Shown here: piece by piece, positions 38,210-46,747 of the stretch
How positions within the stretch are numbered: position 1 is the stretch's first letter
Layout of the letters: each line of letters starts with the position of its first letter
Origin: Pseudonocardia sp. TRM90224
Lineage (GTDB): Bacteria; Actinomycetota; Actinomycetes; Mycobacteriales; Pseudonocardiaceae
DNA: 64,000 bases
Assembly: GCF_021245725.1 (NCBI RefSeq)
Contig: NZ_JAJGSX010000003.1
Span: 496,001-560,000 of the forward strand
Reading direction: 5' to 3'
The notes under the pieces: generated by a model
Told to the model about the DNA's origin: nothing
Databases searched by the model: none
What the model saw: the letters and a program-made list of their open reading frames with translations, nothing else
Program-made: the position numbers and the translations under genes

Positions 38210-38962
38210 GTGATCCATTCACGTCCCTTCCAGTTCTTCAACGGCGACGTCCCGCTGGCGGCGCGCATCCACCGCAACATCGACGACCTCGACGCGCGGC
38301 AGCCTGCGGTGCTGATCACCGGCTCGTGGCTGACCGTCAAGGAGCAGATGGCCGACCGCTACGCCGCGGAGCTCGCGGCGCGCGGGTACACCGCCATCAC
38401 GTTCGACTTCGCGGGGTGGGGCGCCAGCGGCGGCGCTCCGCGCCAGGCCGAGCTGCCCACCCGCAAGATCGACGAGGGCTGGTTCCACGACACCACCACC
38501 GTCGCGCCGTTCTACGGCGGGCCGGACGGCGTCTCGATGCGGCTCGACCGCGCGAGCGAGGCGTTCGACCTCTACCAGAGCAACGGCGAGGTGCGCACCG
38601 TGCCGGCGTACGAGGCCGGCAACGACCGCGCCGGCATGTCGCTCGAGCTGCCCTACTACGCCGAACCCGGCCGTGGTGCCGTCCCGACCTGGCTGAACGA
38701 GATGGCCGAGTTCAGCTGGGCGTACTGGCTGACGTTCGACGGGCTGTCCGTGGCGCCGGCGGTGTCGACGCCCACGCTGTTCGTCCACGGCGACGGCTGC
38801 GTGCTGCCCGACAACGTGCGCACGGTGGCGGCCGCGCTCGGCGGGCCGGCCGAGGTCGTCTGGGCCGAAGGCGGCCAGATCGACTTCTACGACCAGGACG
38901 CCCAGGTGGCGCTGGCCGTCGACGCTGCCGACAGGCATTACCGCACTACCCTCGCGTCATGA
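38210..38962 (+). CDS. Alpha/beta hydrolase apparently lacking the nucleophile-elbow segment (250 aa)
   Basis: The N-terminal part (AVLITGSWLTVKEQMADRYAAELAARGYTAITFDFAGWGASGG) and the C-terminal part (GWFHDTTTVAPFYGGPDG, FVHGDGCVLPDN, GGQIDFYDQ) match the YcjY/DLH-like hydrolases. Between PTRKID and EGWFHD, however, the roughly 50-residue block that normally holds strand, helix and the GxCxS nucleophile elbow is missing, without loss of frame. If this reading is right the protein cannot use the usual serine mechanism and may be a decayed gene. The GTG start at 38210 is chosen before the first conserved residues. It overlaps the next gene by 4 bp (ATGA). Confidence 0.65.
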   Translation: MIHSRPFQFFNGDVPLAARIHRNIDDLDARQPAVLITGSWLTVKEQMADRYAAELAARGYTAITFDFAGWGASGGAPRQAELPTRKIDEGWFHDTTTVAPFYGGPDGVSMRLDRASEAFDLYQSNGEVRTVPAYEAGNDRAGMSLELPYYAEPGRGAVPTWLNEMAEFSWAYWLTFDGLSVAPAVSTPTLFVHGDGCVLPDNVRTVAAALGGPAEVVWAEGGQIDFYDQDAQVALAVDAADRHYRTTLAS

Positions 38963-39792
38963 TCGTGGTAACCGGGGCGACCGGTCATGTCGGTGGTGAG
39001 CTCGTCCGGCAGCTCGCCGAGCGCGGGGAAGCGGCCCGGGCGGTCGTGCGCAAGCCGGACGCCGTGCTGCCCGAGGGCGTCGAGCTCGCCGTCGGCGATC
39101 TGAGCCGGCCCGACAGCCTGCGCGAGGCGTTTGCCGGCGCCGATGCGCTCTTCCTGCTCGCCGGCTACCCGGAGGCCGTACTGGACGAGGCCCGCGCGGC
39201 CGGCATCACACGTGTGGCGCTGCTCTCCGGGGGCTCGGCGGTCATCGAGGAGAGCGACAACGCCGTGTCCGAGTACATGATCGCCACCGAGAAGGCCGTG
39301 CGGGCCTCCGGGCTGGCGTGGACTTTCCTGCGCCCGGCCGGCTTCATGTCGAACACTTTGGAATGGGTGCCCCAGCTGGCGGCGGGGGATGTCGTGCGGG
39401 CGCCGTTCGCGGGTGTCCCGATCGCCGTGATCGACCCGGCCGACATCGCGGCCGTCGCGCTCGAAGCGCTGACGTCCGACGCCCATGCCGGGGTGGGGTA
39501 CGCCCTGAGCGGCCCGGATCCGCTGGTGCCCGCCGACCGGCTGCGGATCCTCGGCGAGGTGCTCGGGCGCGACCTGCGGTTCGTGGCCGAGCCGGACGAA
39601 GAGGCGTGGGAGCGGATGACCGCGATCATGCCCGAGCGGTACGTCCGCGCGTTCTTCAGCTTCTACGTCGACGGGACGCTCGACGAGTCGGTTGTGCACC
39701 CGACCGTCGCCGAGGTCACCGGACGATCGCCACGCACGTTCGAACAGTGGGCTACGGCGCACGCCGACGCCTTCCGAGGAGAGCAGGGGTAG
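38959..39792 (+). CDS. NmrA-like NAD(P)-binding oxidoreductase (277 aa)
   Basis: MIVVTGATGHVGGELVRQLAERG carries the GxxGxxG dinucleotide motif; the rest (ALLSGGSAVIEESDNAVSEYMIATEKAVRASGLAWTFLRPAGFMSN) is typical of atypical SDR/NmrA proteins. The catalytic YxxxK is not clear. TACCCT lies 6 nt before the ATG, inside the upstream gene, so an internal leaderless promoter is possible in addition to coupling with the hydrolase gene. Confidence 0.87.
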   Translation: MIVVTGATGHVGGELVRQLAERGEAARAVVRKPDAVLPEGVELAVGDLSRPDSLREAFAGADALFLLAGYPEAVLDEARAAGITRVALLSGGSAVIEESDNAVSEYMIATEKAVRASGLAWTFLRPAGFMSNTLEWVPQLAAGDVVRAPFAGVPIAVIDPADIAAVALEALTSDAHAGVGYALSGPDPLVPADRLRILGEVLGRDLRFVAEPDEEAWERMTAIMPERYVRAFFSFYVDGTLDESVVHPTVAEVTGRSPRTFEQWATAHADAFRGEQG

Positions 39793-40250
39793 TGGACGAC
39801 CCGACAACCGTGTTCACCCGCATGCTGCACGCCGTCGACGCGCTCGACTGGGCGACCGTGCGGGCGGCGTTCGCCGACACCGTCCGCGTCGACTACACCG
39901 AGCTCGCCGGCGGCGAGGTCGAGGATGTGGCCGCCGACGAGCTGATCGGCCGCTGGCAGTCGATCTTCCCGGGGTTCGGGGCGACGCAGCACATCACCGG
40001 CCCGTGCATCCTCACGCCTGAGGACAACGGTGTGGTCAGAGTGGATACCCACGTGCGCAGCTTCCACCGGATCGCCGACGCCGAGGGCGGCCCGATCTGG
40101 GGCGTCCACGGGCACTACCTCGCGCGGGTGCGCGCCGGGCTGATCACGGCGCTGACGCTGCAACTGTTCTACCAGGAGGGCAACATCGCCCTGCCCGCCC
40201 TCGCCACCGCCCGCGCGGCGCGGCCGGAGACGCAACGACAGCCACGCTAG
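39792..40250 (+). CDS. SnoaL-like/NTF2-fold protein (152 aa)
   Basis: The opening MLHAVDALDWATVRAAFADTVRVDYTEL and the later GPCILTPEDNGVVRVDTHVRSFHR match SnoaL_4-type NTF2-like domains. It may be a ligand-binding or small catalytic partner of the NmrA-like oxidoreductase, with which it shares one base (TAG/GTG overlap). The ligand is unknown. It ends 4 bp inside the convergent MFS gene. Confidence 0.82.
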   Translation: MDDPTTVFTRMLHAVDALDWATVRAAFADTVRVDYTELAGGEVEDVAADELIGRWQSIFPGFGATQHITGPCILTPEDNGVVRVDTHVRSFHRIADAEGGPIWGVHGHYLARVRAGLITALTLQLFYQEGNIALPALATARAARPETQRQPR

Positions 40251-41512
40251 GTGGTGGCGGGGCAGGGCTCCGGCTCTTCGACTGGGGCCGGCTTGCGCAG
40301 GCGGTGGCGCGCCACGGCCGCGCCGGCTGCCGCGACCAGACACGCCGCGGCGCCGAGCGCGAGCCCGGCCCGGCCGCCGAAGAGCTGGCTGACCACACCG
40401 GCGATCGGACCGCCGAGTGGCGTCGAGCCCAGGAACGCGACGGCCCACAGCGCCATCACCCGCCCCCGCATGTGCGGCTCGGACGCCAGCTGCAACGTGC
40501 TGTTGCCGATCGAGAGGAACGCGACGCTCGACGCGCCGACGAACGCCATCCCGATGAGCGCGACCACCAGGTTCGGGGCGAGCGCGACGGCGAGCATCGC
40601 GATGCCGAACGCCGTCGAGGCCGCGACCAGCGCGCCGAGCCCGGTGCGGCCGCGCGCGGCGACGCCGAGCCCGCCGACGATGGCGCCGGCCCCCATCGTC
40701 GCGGTCAGGAAGCCGTAGGTGCTGGCGTCGCCGCTGAACGTCTGCTGCGCCACGACGGGCAGCACCACCTGGAACTCGTAGGCCAGGCAGCCGACCAGCG
40801 CCATCATCAGCAGCGGGACCGCCAGCTCCGGCGTGCGCCGGACGTAGGCGAGGCCCTCACGCAGCTGGCCGGGCGCGCGCGGGGTCGGCACCGACGGGCG
40901 CAGCTCCGAGACGTCGAGCCGCAGCAGCGAGATCACGACGGCGACGAAGCTGGCCGCGTTGATCAGGAAGCACAGCGCCAGCCCGCCGGCCGCGATGACG
41001 AGCCCCGCGATGGCGGGCCCGACCGCGCGGGCGACGTTGACCAGTACCGAGTTGAGGCTCACCGCGTTGCGCAGGTCTTCCGGTCCGACCATCTCCAGCA
41101 CGAACGCCTGCCGCGCGGGGTTCTCGAAGCAGTTGTTCATGCCGAGCAGGAACGCGAGCAGGTAGACGTGCCACAGCTGGGCGACGCCGGTGATCGTCAA
41201 CAGGCCCAGCACCAGCGCGAGCACACCCATCGACGACTGCAGGGCGATCATCATCTTGCGCTTGTCCATGCGGTCGGCGACCACACCGGCGTAGGGGCCG
41301 AGCACGAGCGTCGGCAGGGTCTGCAGCGCGATCACGACGCCGAGCGCCGTCGCGGAGCCGGACAGCTCCAGCACGAGCCACGACTGCGCGATCGCCTGCA
41401 TCCAGGTGCCGGCCAGCGAGATCGACTGGCCTGCGGTGTAGCGGCGGTAGTTCGGGTTGGCGAGTGCGGCGAACGTCTGACGGCCCAGCGTCTTGAGCGG
41501 GGTCAGGGTCAT
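40247..41512 (-). CDS. MFS transporter, enterobactin-exporter-like (421 aa)
   Basis: Twelve hydrophobic helices are seen, with YRRYTAGQSISLAGTWMQAIAQSWLVLELSGSATALG at the N-terminus and GVVADRMDKRKMMI as the loop 2-3 motif; both are typical of the EntS/MFS_3 group. It is probably a drug or siderophore exporter. Its ATG overlaps the stop of the MarR gene upstream (ATGA), a regulator-transporter operon. Confidence 0.88.
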   Translation of the reverse strand: MTLTPLKTLGRQTFAALANPNYRRYTAGQSISLAGTWMQAIAQSWLVLELSGSATALGVVIALQTLPTLVLGPYAGVVADRMDKRKMMIALQSSMGVLALVLGLLTITGVAQLWHVYLLAFLLGMNNCFENPARQAFVLEMVGPEDLRNAVSLNSVLVNVARAVGPAIAGLVIAAGGLALCFLINAASFVAVVISLLRLDVSELRPSVPTPRAPGQLREGLAYVRRTPELAVPLLMMALVGCLAYEFQVVLPVVAQQTFSGDASTYGFLTATMGAGAIVGGLGVAARGRTGLGALVAASTAFGIAMLAVALAPNLVVALIGMAFVGASSVAFLSIGNSTLQLASEPHMRGRVMALWAVAFLGSTPLGGPIAGVVSQLFGGRAGLALGAAACLVAAAGAAVARHRLRKPAPVEEPEPCPATT

Positions 41513-41958
41513 CGCCGGGCCTCCGGCGTGAGCGTCGTGGCGAGCGACTCCAGCGCCGAGAGCGCGGCCAGCAGCTGCGCGGCCTCGGCGTCGGAGAGCC
41601 CGGTCAGGTGCTCGCTCAGCAGGCGGGTGCGCTCGGCGCGCAGCCGCATGTGCAGCTCCTTGCCCGCCTCGGTGGTCTCGACGAACGCGGCGCGCCGGTC
41701 GTCCGGGTCGGGGCGGCGCAGCAGCAGCCCCGCGTCCTCCAGCTTGCCCACGATGCGCGACAGCATCGTGGGGTTGAGGCCTTCGATGTCGGCCAGCTCG
41801 CTGATCCGCAAGGGTCCGATCCGACCCACCGTGGCGAGCACCGACGTCTGCGCGCGCGAGAAGGTCTCACCGCGGGTCTGGCGATCGAGCTGGCGGGCGA
41901 TGCGGGCGAGTGCGATGCGGAGCCGGGCGACGTCTTCTTCGTCGAAGCTCGCCGGCAT
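41509..41958 (-). CDS. MarR-family transcriptional regulator (149 aa)
   Basis: The winged helix GPLRISELADIEGLNPTMLSRIVGKLEDAGLLLRRPDPDDRRAAFVETTEAGKEL is complete. The ATG at 41958 is used because GGGAG stands 7 nt before it; an upstream TTG in frame is less likely. It is co-transcribed with the MFS exporter, and the TTGC/GCAA dyad upstream is the candidate operator. Confidence 0.88.
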   Translation of the reverse strand: MPASFDEEDVARLRIALARIARQLDRQTRGETFSRAQTSVLATVGRIGPLRISELADIEGLNPTMLSRIVGKLEDAGLLLRRPDPDDRRAAFVETTEAGKELHMRLRAERTRLLSEHLTGLSDAEAAQLLAALSALESLATTLTPEARR

Positions 41959-41974
41959 GCAGTCTCCCAATTAG

Positions 41975-41988
41975 TTGCCTATCAGCAA
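41975..41988 (-). promoter_or_regulatory. MarR operator candidate
   Basis: TTGCCTATCAGCAA with TTGC/GCAA arms, flanked by AGT and GCA. It lies 17 bp upstream of the MarR start, in the place expected for autorepression. Confidence 0.5.
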
Positions 41989-42038
41989 GCATATACCTCC
42001 GGACGTGTTTCGGCCAGGTGAACGCCCTGCGGGTGCCG

Positions 42039-42581
42039 TCAGGTGGCGGGGACGTACCGGAGCAGACCGACGCCGTTGCTGTAGGTCTTCGCCTCGACGA
42101 GCGAGAGCGGGAGCGGGCCGTCGCCGCCGAAGAGCGGCACCCCCTTGCCGATCCAGATCGGGTTGACCTTGAGGACGACCTCGTCGAGCAGCCCGGCGTC
42201 GAGGATCGAGCGCGCGAGCACGCCGCCGCCGCACAGCCAGATGTCCTTGCCCGGCTGTTCCTTCAGCTCGGCGACGGTCTTCGCGGCGTCGCCGTCGACG
42301 AAGTGGATCTGCTCGCCCGACGGCAGGTCGAGCTTCCCGAAGACGTAGTTGACCAGCCCGAACTCCGTGTAAGACGGGTCGCCGGGCTTCGCGCCGAACG
42401 CGTAGCCGGCCTCGTAGGTGGCCCGGCCCATGAGCACGGTGTCGTAGTCGTCGGTCAGGCTGCCCAGGAAGTCGGGCAGGTGCTCCCCCTCGAACAGGAA
42501 GCCCTCGAAGCTACCGCCTTCCCCGGCGATGAACCCGTCGACGCTCGTTGCGACGTGGTAGACCACCCGGCGCATGTGCAT
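42039..42581 (-). CDS. RibD C-terminal (DHFR-like) reductase (180 aa)
   Basis: The N-terminus RRVVYHVATSVDGFIAGEGG, the central YDTVLMGRATYEAGYAFG and the end DIWLCGGGVLARSILDAGLLDEVVLKVNPIWIGKGVPLFGG are standard for the stand-alone RibD-C reductases. It is probably an NADPH-dependent reductase of unknown substrate. The exact start is ATG 42581 or ATG 42575. A second member lies at 9236. Confidence 0.88.
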   Translation of the reverse strand: MHMRRVVYHVATSVDGFIAGEGGSFEGFLFEGEHLPDFLGSLTDDYDTVLMGRATYEAGYAFGAKPGDPSYTEFGLVNYVFGKLDLPSGEQIHFVDGDAAKTVAELKEQPGKDIWLCGGGVLARSILDAGLLDEVVLKVNPIWIGKGVPLFGGDGPLPLSLVEAKTYSNGVGLLRYVPAT

Positions 42582-42604
42582 GCCCCCATCCCGTTGTGGA
42601 CGGG

Positions 42605-44545
42605 TCAGAACCGTCCGCCGAAGCCACGACGCCCGCGGCTGCTCGAGCCGCCGAAGCTACCTGGTGACCGGCGGGACCCGCCGCCGCCACCACCGCCACC
42701 GAACCCGCCGCCGCCGCGGGAGCCGGCGATGATGCCGCCGAGGATCAAGCTGCCCAGGTCGACCATGACGTCGCCGCCGACCCCACCGCCGGGGGCGGAC
42801 CAGGTCGAGACCTCCGACTGCGCGATCTCCAGCGCCTGCCGCGCGTACTGGTCGGCGGCCTGGGCGTCGCCGAGCGCGCTCTCCGGATCGCTGCCCGACT
42901 CGGCGACCTGGAGGCGGCGCTGCGCCTCCGCGAGCCGGGTGCGGGCGTTGATGCCGACGGCGCCGCGGCGGGTCGCGACGAAGTCGGCCGCGGCTGCCAC
43001 CGACGACCGCGCGGTGACCAGCGCCTTCTCCAGCGCTTCAGCGGCCCGCCGGGCGTGTGCCTGCGCGTCGCGGGCCTGCGCGATGCCCTTGTCGAGCGCG
43101 GCACCCGCCTCGGTGATGAGCCGCAGAGCCGCGAGCGGGTCGGGGATCGGTGACTTCTCCGCGGCCTCGGCCGCGGCGAGCGCCGCCTCCGCCCGCGCCA
43201 CGACCGGCGCCAGCTCGGGGGACGCCATCGCCCGCGCCTCGGCGAGGTCCTGCTCCGCCTCGGCGCGCGCCCCCGCGATCCGGCCGGCGGCCTCGACGAG
43301 CTCGCCCTCCAGTCGGGGGATGCCGTCGAGCAGCGTCTCGGCCTGCGTGATCGCGTCCTCGGCCGCGCGACCGGAGACGACGGCGCCCGCCGCGCGCGCC
43401 GCCAGCTCGGCGCGGGCCTCGGCGACCTCGGTGCTCGCGGCGTCGAGCAGCTTCCCGGCCTGGTCGAGGTTGCCGGCGACCGCGTCGAGCGCGGAGGGTG
43501 CGTAGCGCTGCCGCAGCGCCGTCCACTGCGCCTCGACCTGCGGCAGCCGCGCGCTGACCGCGACGAGCCGCGCGCCGAGACCCTCGATGTACTCCGGCGC
43601 CTTCGCCTCCAGATCGCGCAGCCGGTCGAACGCTGCGACCTGCGCGTCGAGCCGCTCGTCGGCGCTGCGGCACGCCCTGATGATCTCGATCAGCATCGAG
43701 CGGCGGGTCGGCTCGTCCTCCGCGACCTCGTCGTCGAGCTGCTGGCGCAGGCCGAACCCGCGCAGCATGTCGGCGCGCGACTGCTCCAGCGCCGCCGTGA
43801 ACTCCGCGACCGCCGCCTCGCCGAAGTGCGTTCGGGCGGCCGACAGCTCGGTCTCCGACGTGCGCACGGCGTCGTCGACGTCCAGCAGCGCCTGCGCGCT
43901 CCGGTAACCGAGGTCGTCGGTCGAGACGTCGGCGAACTCCCCGCCGGGGGTGGGCGCCGTGCCCTTCGGGCGGGGGGCGCCGGGCTGCGCCACCGCCTTG
44001 CGGCGCCTGCTGAGCAGGTACGCGCCCCCGCCGATGACGGCGACCCCGCCGACCACGGCGACGCCGATCCCGAGCGCGTTGCCGTTGCCGCCGCCGGTGC
44101 GCAGGCCGTCCGCCAGCGCAACCACCGCACCCGTCCAGTCGCCCTGCTTCAGCAGCGGCTCGACCTGCTCCGACCGCAGGTCGTCGAGCGCGGTCGTCGA
44201 GAGCGGGAAGTTGCCGGCGACAGAGACGCCGTAGGCCCTGTCGTCGACCGCGACGGCCATCAGCACGTCGGCGTCGCCGAGCTGCGAGAGCCGCGCCGAC
44301 TCGTCGGCCCAGTCCTGCCCGCCGGCGTCGTCGAAGGAGCGGACGAACACGACGTACAGGTCGTACCCGCGCTCGGCGCTCAACTTGTCGATCGCCTCGT
44401 CGATGCGGGGGAGGCCCCCTTCGAGCACACCGGTGTGGTCGGTGACGGTCTCCTCGGCGCGCAGCGGCGGCTCGGCCAGCGCAGGGCCTGCGCCTGCGAG
44501 GAACAGGACGGCCAGTACCGCCGCCAGGGTGGACAACCGGCGCAC
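42605..44545 (-). CDS. TPM-domain membrane protein with long coiled coil and Gly-rich tail (646 aa)
   Basis: A signal peptide (RRLSTLAAVLAVLFLAGAGPALA) precedes a TPM domain (VTDHTGVL, then YDLYVVFVRSFDDAGGQDWADESARLSQLGDADVLMAVAVDDRAYGV, about residues 25-150). A TM helix follows (GIGVAVVGGVAVIGGGAYLL), then about 380 residues of Ala/Glu-rich coiled coil and a Gly/Ser/Arg-rich tail (FGGGGGGGGSRRSPG, RGRRGFGGRF). TPM domains act at or in the membrane, in some cases as phosphatases or in photosystem repair; the role in actinobacteria is unknown. GGAGG precedes the GTG at 44545. Confidence 0.88.
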   Translation of the reverse strand: MRRLSTLAAVLAVLFLAGAGPALAEPPLRAEETVTDHTGVLEGGLPRIDEAIDKLSAERGYDLYVVFVRSFDDAGGQDWADESARLSQLGDADVLMAVAVDDRAYGVSVAGNFPLSTTALDDLRSEQVEPLLKQGDWTGAVVALADGLRTGGGNGNALGIGVAVVGGVAVIGGGAYLLSRRRKAVAQPGAPRPKGTAPTPGGEFADVSTDDLGYRSAQALLDVDDAVRTSETELSAARTHFGEAAVAEFTAALEQSRADMLRGFGLRQQLDDEVAEDEPTRRSMLIEIIRACRSADERLDAQVAAFDRLRDLEAKAPEYIEGLGARLVAVSARLPQVEAQWTALRQRYAPSALDAVAGNLDQAGKLLDAASTEVAEARAELAARAAGAVVSGRAAEDAITQAETLLDGIPRLEGELVEAAGRIAGARAEAEQDLAEARAMASPELAPVVARAEAALAAAEAAEKSPIPDPLAALRLITEAGAALDKGIAQARDAQAHARRAAEALEKALVTARSSVAAAADFVATRRGAVGINARTRLAEAQRRLQVAESGSDPESALGDAQAADQYARQALEIAQSEVSTWSAPGGGVGGDVMVDLGSLILGGIIAGSRGGGGFGGGGGGGGSRRSPGSFGGSSSRGRRGFGGRF

Positions 44546-44662
44546 GACGACCTCCGCAGATCGGGGACGGGCACCATCATGTCGGGTCGGCGCACCGCGC
44601 AGGCGGCCACCCGCCACGGATTGGCACTGGTCACCTCCTGGTACCCGCGCAGACTGGGAATC

Positions 44663-45289
44663 ATGGCCGTCATCGACCTTCGACCGATCCCGTTCACCCG
44701 CGACCCGGCCAGGCGCTTCCCCCAGCTGCTCGGCGGCCTCGTGCTCTACGGGACGAGCATGGCGCTGATGATCAGGTCGACGCTCGGGCTCAACCCGTGG
44801 GACGTCTTCCACGAGGGCCTCACGCGGATCACCCCGCTCAGCTTCGGGGTGATCACCGCGATCACCGGGATCTTCGTGCTGTTGCTGTGGATCCCGCTCA
44901 AGCAGCGCCCCGGGATCGGCACCGTGGCGAACGTCTTGGTGATCGCCGGCGCGGTGGACCTCGCGCTGTGGCTCGTCCCCGTCGCGGAGGGGCTGGTGTG
45001 GCGGATCGTCATGCTCGTTGCCGGGGTCGTGCTGAACGCGCTCGCGACGGCCGCGTACGTCGGCGCGCGGCTCGGGCCGGGCCCGCGCGACGGCCTGATG
45101 ACGGGCCTGCACGCGCGGACCGGGTGGTCGGTCCGGCTCGTTCGCACCGGGATCGAGCTCGCGGTGCTCGCGGCGGGCTGGCTGCTCGGCGGCACCGTCG
45201 GGGTCGGGACGGTGCTCTACGCGCTGGCCATCGGCCCGCTCACGCAGGCCTTCCTGCCGCTCGTCGCCGTGCGCACGAACGACCGCTGA
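44663..45289 (+). CDS. YczE/YitT-family integral membrane protein (208 aa)
   Basis: Five to six hydrophobic helices are seen, with RRFPQLLGGLVLYGTSMALMIRSTLGLNPWDVFHEGLTRITPLSFGVITAITG, and a later RLGPGPRDGLMTGLHARTGWSVRLVRT, both marks of the YczE/YyaS group. These are linked in some bacteria to production of peptide or lipopeptide products, but the function is not established. It is divergent from the TPM gene and ends 14 bp before a family C repeat. Confidence 0.85.
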   Translation: MAVIDLRPIPFTRDPARRFPQLLGGLVLYGTSMALMIRSTLGLNPWDVFHEGLTRITPLSFGVITAITGIFVLLLWIPLKQRPGIGTVANVLVIAGAVDLALWLVPVAEGLVWRIVMLVAGVVLNALATAAYVGARLGPGPRDGLMTGLHARTGWSVRLVRTGIELAVLAAGWLLGGTVGVGTVLYALAIGPLTQAFLPLVAVRTNDR

Positions 45290-45302
45290 CCGCGGGCCTG
45301 TG

Positions 45303-45359
45303 AGGGCAGGAAAGCCACTTTCCTGCTCTCACAGGGCCTGAAAGTGGCTTTCCTGCCCT
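45303..45359. terminator. Family C 57-bp dyad repeat (C6) between convergent genes
   Basis: A 57-bp dyad between the YczE gene stop (45289) and the convergent Bcr-type exporter stop (45392). The outer 20 nt on either side are perfect reverse complements (AGGGCAGGAAAGCCACTTTC). Either one long hairpin or two short ones can form. Confidence 0.72.
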
Positions 45360-45391
45360 CCCGCCGGAGGCGGGGAGGGACAAGCACGGGG

Positions 45392-46663
45392 TCAGTGCGC
45401 GAAGGCGGGTTCCAGCTCGTCGCCGTCGATGCTCTCCAGCTCCCACGGCCGCACGACGGTCACGAGCACGGTGAGCGCGACGATCAGCCCGCCGGAGACG
45501 ACGAGCCCCATCGCGACGGCGCTGTTGCCCAGCACGCCGACCATCGGGGAGACGATCGCCCCGACCCCGAATTGGACGGCGCCCAGCAGCGCGGCCGCGG
45601 TGCCCGCAGCCTCGCCGTGGCGGCCCAGCGCCAGCGCCGGCGCGTTCGGCAGCGCGAGCCCGACGGTGAACAGCACGAGCCACAGCGGGATCACCAGGCC
45701 GACGAGGCCGCCGACGCCGGTCACCGCGGCACCGAGCAGCACGAGCCCGGCCACCGTCCCCGAGCCGACCGCCGCGAGCAGCAGCTGGCGCGGCTCGAAG
45801 CGGCGCAGCAGGTAGGCGTTCAGCTGGGTGGCGGCGATCAGCCAGAACGCTCCGGCGCCGAACAGCAGCCCGAACTGCTGCTGGTTGAGCCCGAACTGCT
45901 CCTGGAAGACGAACGACGAGCCGGCGATGTACCCGAACAGCCCGGCCATCGTCAGCCCGGCGACGAACACCAGCCCGACGAACGTCCGGTCGTGCAGCAG
46001 CCCGGCGTAGGTGCGCAGGGTCGCGCCGATGGTTGCGCTGCGGCGCCGTTCGGGCGGCAGCGTCTCCTTCAGCGTCCGCGCGGCGATCGGGATGATCACC
46101 AGACCGTAGAGCGCGAGGAAGGCGAACACGCCGCGCCACGAGGTCAGGCGCAGCAGCTCGCCGCCGATCGTGGGGGCGATGACGGGCGCGGCACCCATCA
46201 CGAGGATGAGCCGCGAGAGCAGCGTGGCGGCCTGCCGGCCGGTGAAGAGGTCGCGCACGATCGCCATGGCGACGACCGCCCCGGCCGCGGCGCCGATGCC
46301 CTGCAGGACGCGCAGCCCGCCCAGCACGGCGACGTTCGGCGCGAGGGTGATCAGCAACGAGGCCAGCACGTGCAGGCTCGCGCCGATCAGCAGCGGGCGG
46401 CGGCGCCCGAGCGCGTCGGAGAGCGGCCCGATGATCAGCTGGCCGAGCGCGAGGCCGATGAGCGTGCCGGTGAGCGTGAGCTGGATCGTCGCCGAGGTGG
46501 TCAGCAGATCCGCCGTGATCGTCGGCAGTGCCGGGAGGTACATGTCGATCGTGAGGGGGCCGAGCGCGATCAGCGCGCCGAGCACGACGATCAGCGTGAC
46601 CCGCTGCCTCCGTGTCTGCGGCCCGACCGGTGCCTGCACGAGCCGTTCAGGAGTCAGAGTCAC
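45392..46663 (-). CDS. Bcr/CflA-type MFS drug exporter (423 aa)
   Basis: The opening LIVVLGALIALGPLTIDMYLPALPTITADL, with LGQLIIGPLSDALGRRRPLLIGA as motif A and LRVLQGIGAAAGAVVAMAIVRDLF, is diagnostic for the Bcr/CflA (DHA1) subfamily that exports bicyclomycin, chloramphenicol and similar drugs. Twelve TM helices. The GTG at 46663 is used; the open frame continues upstream only through the opposite aminotransferase gene. It is divergent from the aminotransferase. Confidence 0.92.
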   Translation of the reverse strand: MTLTPERLVQAPVGPQTRRQRVTLIVVLGALIALGPLTIDMYLPALPTITADLLTTSATIQLTLTGTLIGLALGQLIIGPLSDALGRRRPLLIGASLHVLASLLITLAPNVAVLGGLRVLQGIGAAAGAVVAMAIVRDLFTGRQAATLLSRLILVMGAAPVIAPTIGGELLRLTSWRGVFAFLALYGLVIIPIAARTLKETLPPERRRSATIGATLRTYAGLLHDRTFVGLVFVAGLTMAGLFGYIAGSSFVFQEQFGLNQQQFGLLFGAGAFWLIAATQLNAYLLRRFEPRQLLLAAVGSGTVAGLVLLGAAVTGVGGLVGLVIPLWLVLFTVGLALPNAPALALGRHGEAAGTAAALLGAVQFGVGAIVSPMVGVLGNSAVAMGLVVSGGLIVALTVLVTVVRPWELESIDGDELEPAFAH

Positions 46664-46747
46664 GGGTGGATCAAGACGATCCGGCCTGGTCTTTGTTCCC
46701 GCCTGTGAGCCGTGCCACCGCCGACGGCGGCCTACTACGGTGCATGC

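Noticed and set aside
18669..45359. Family C repeats as a CRISPR-like array
   Set aside because: The units are not regularly spaced in one place, have no spacers and no cas genes nearby; they are single dispersed elements.
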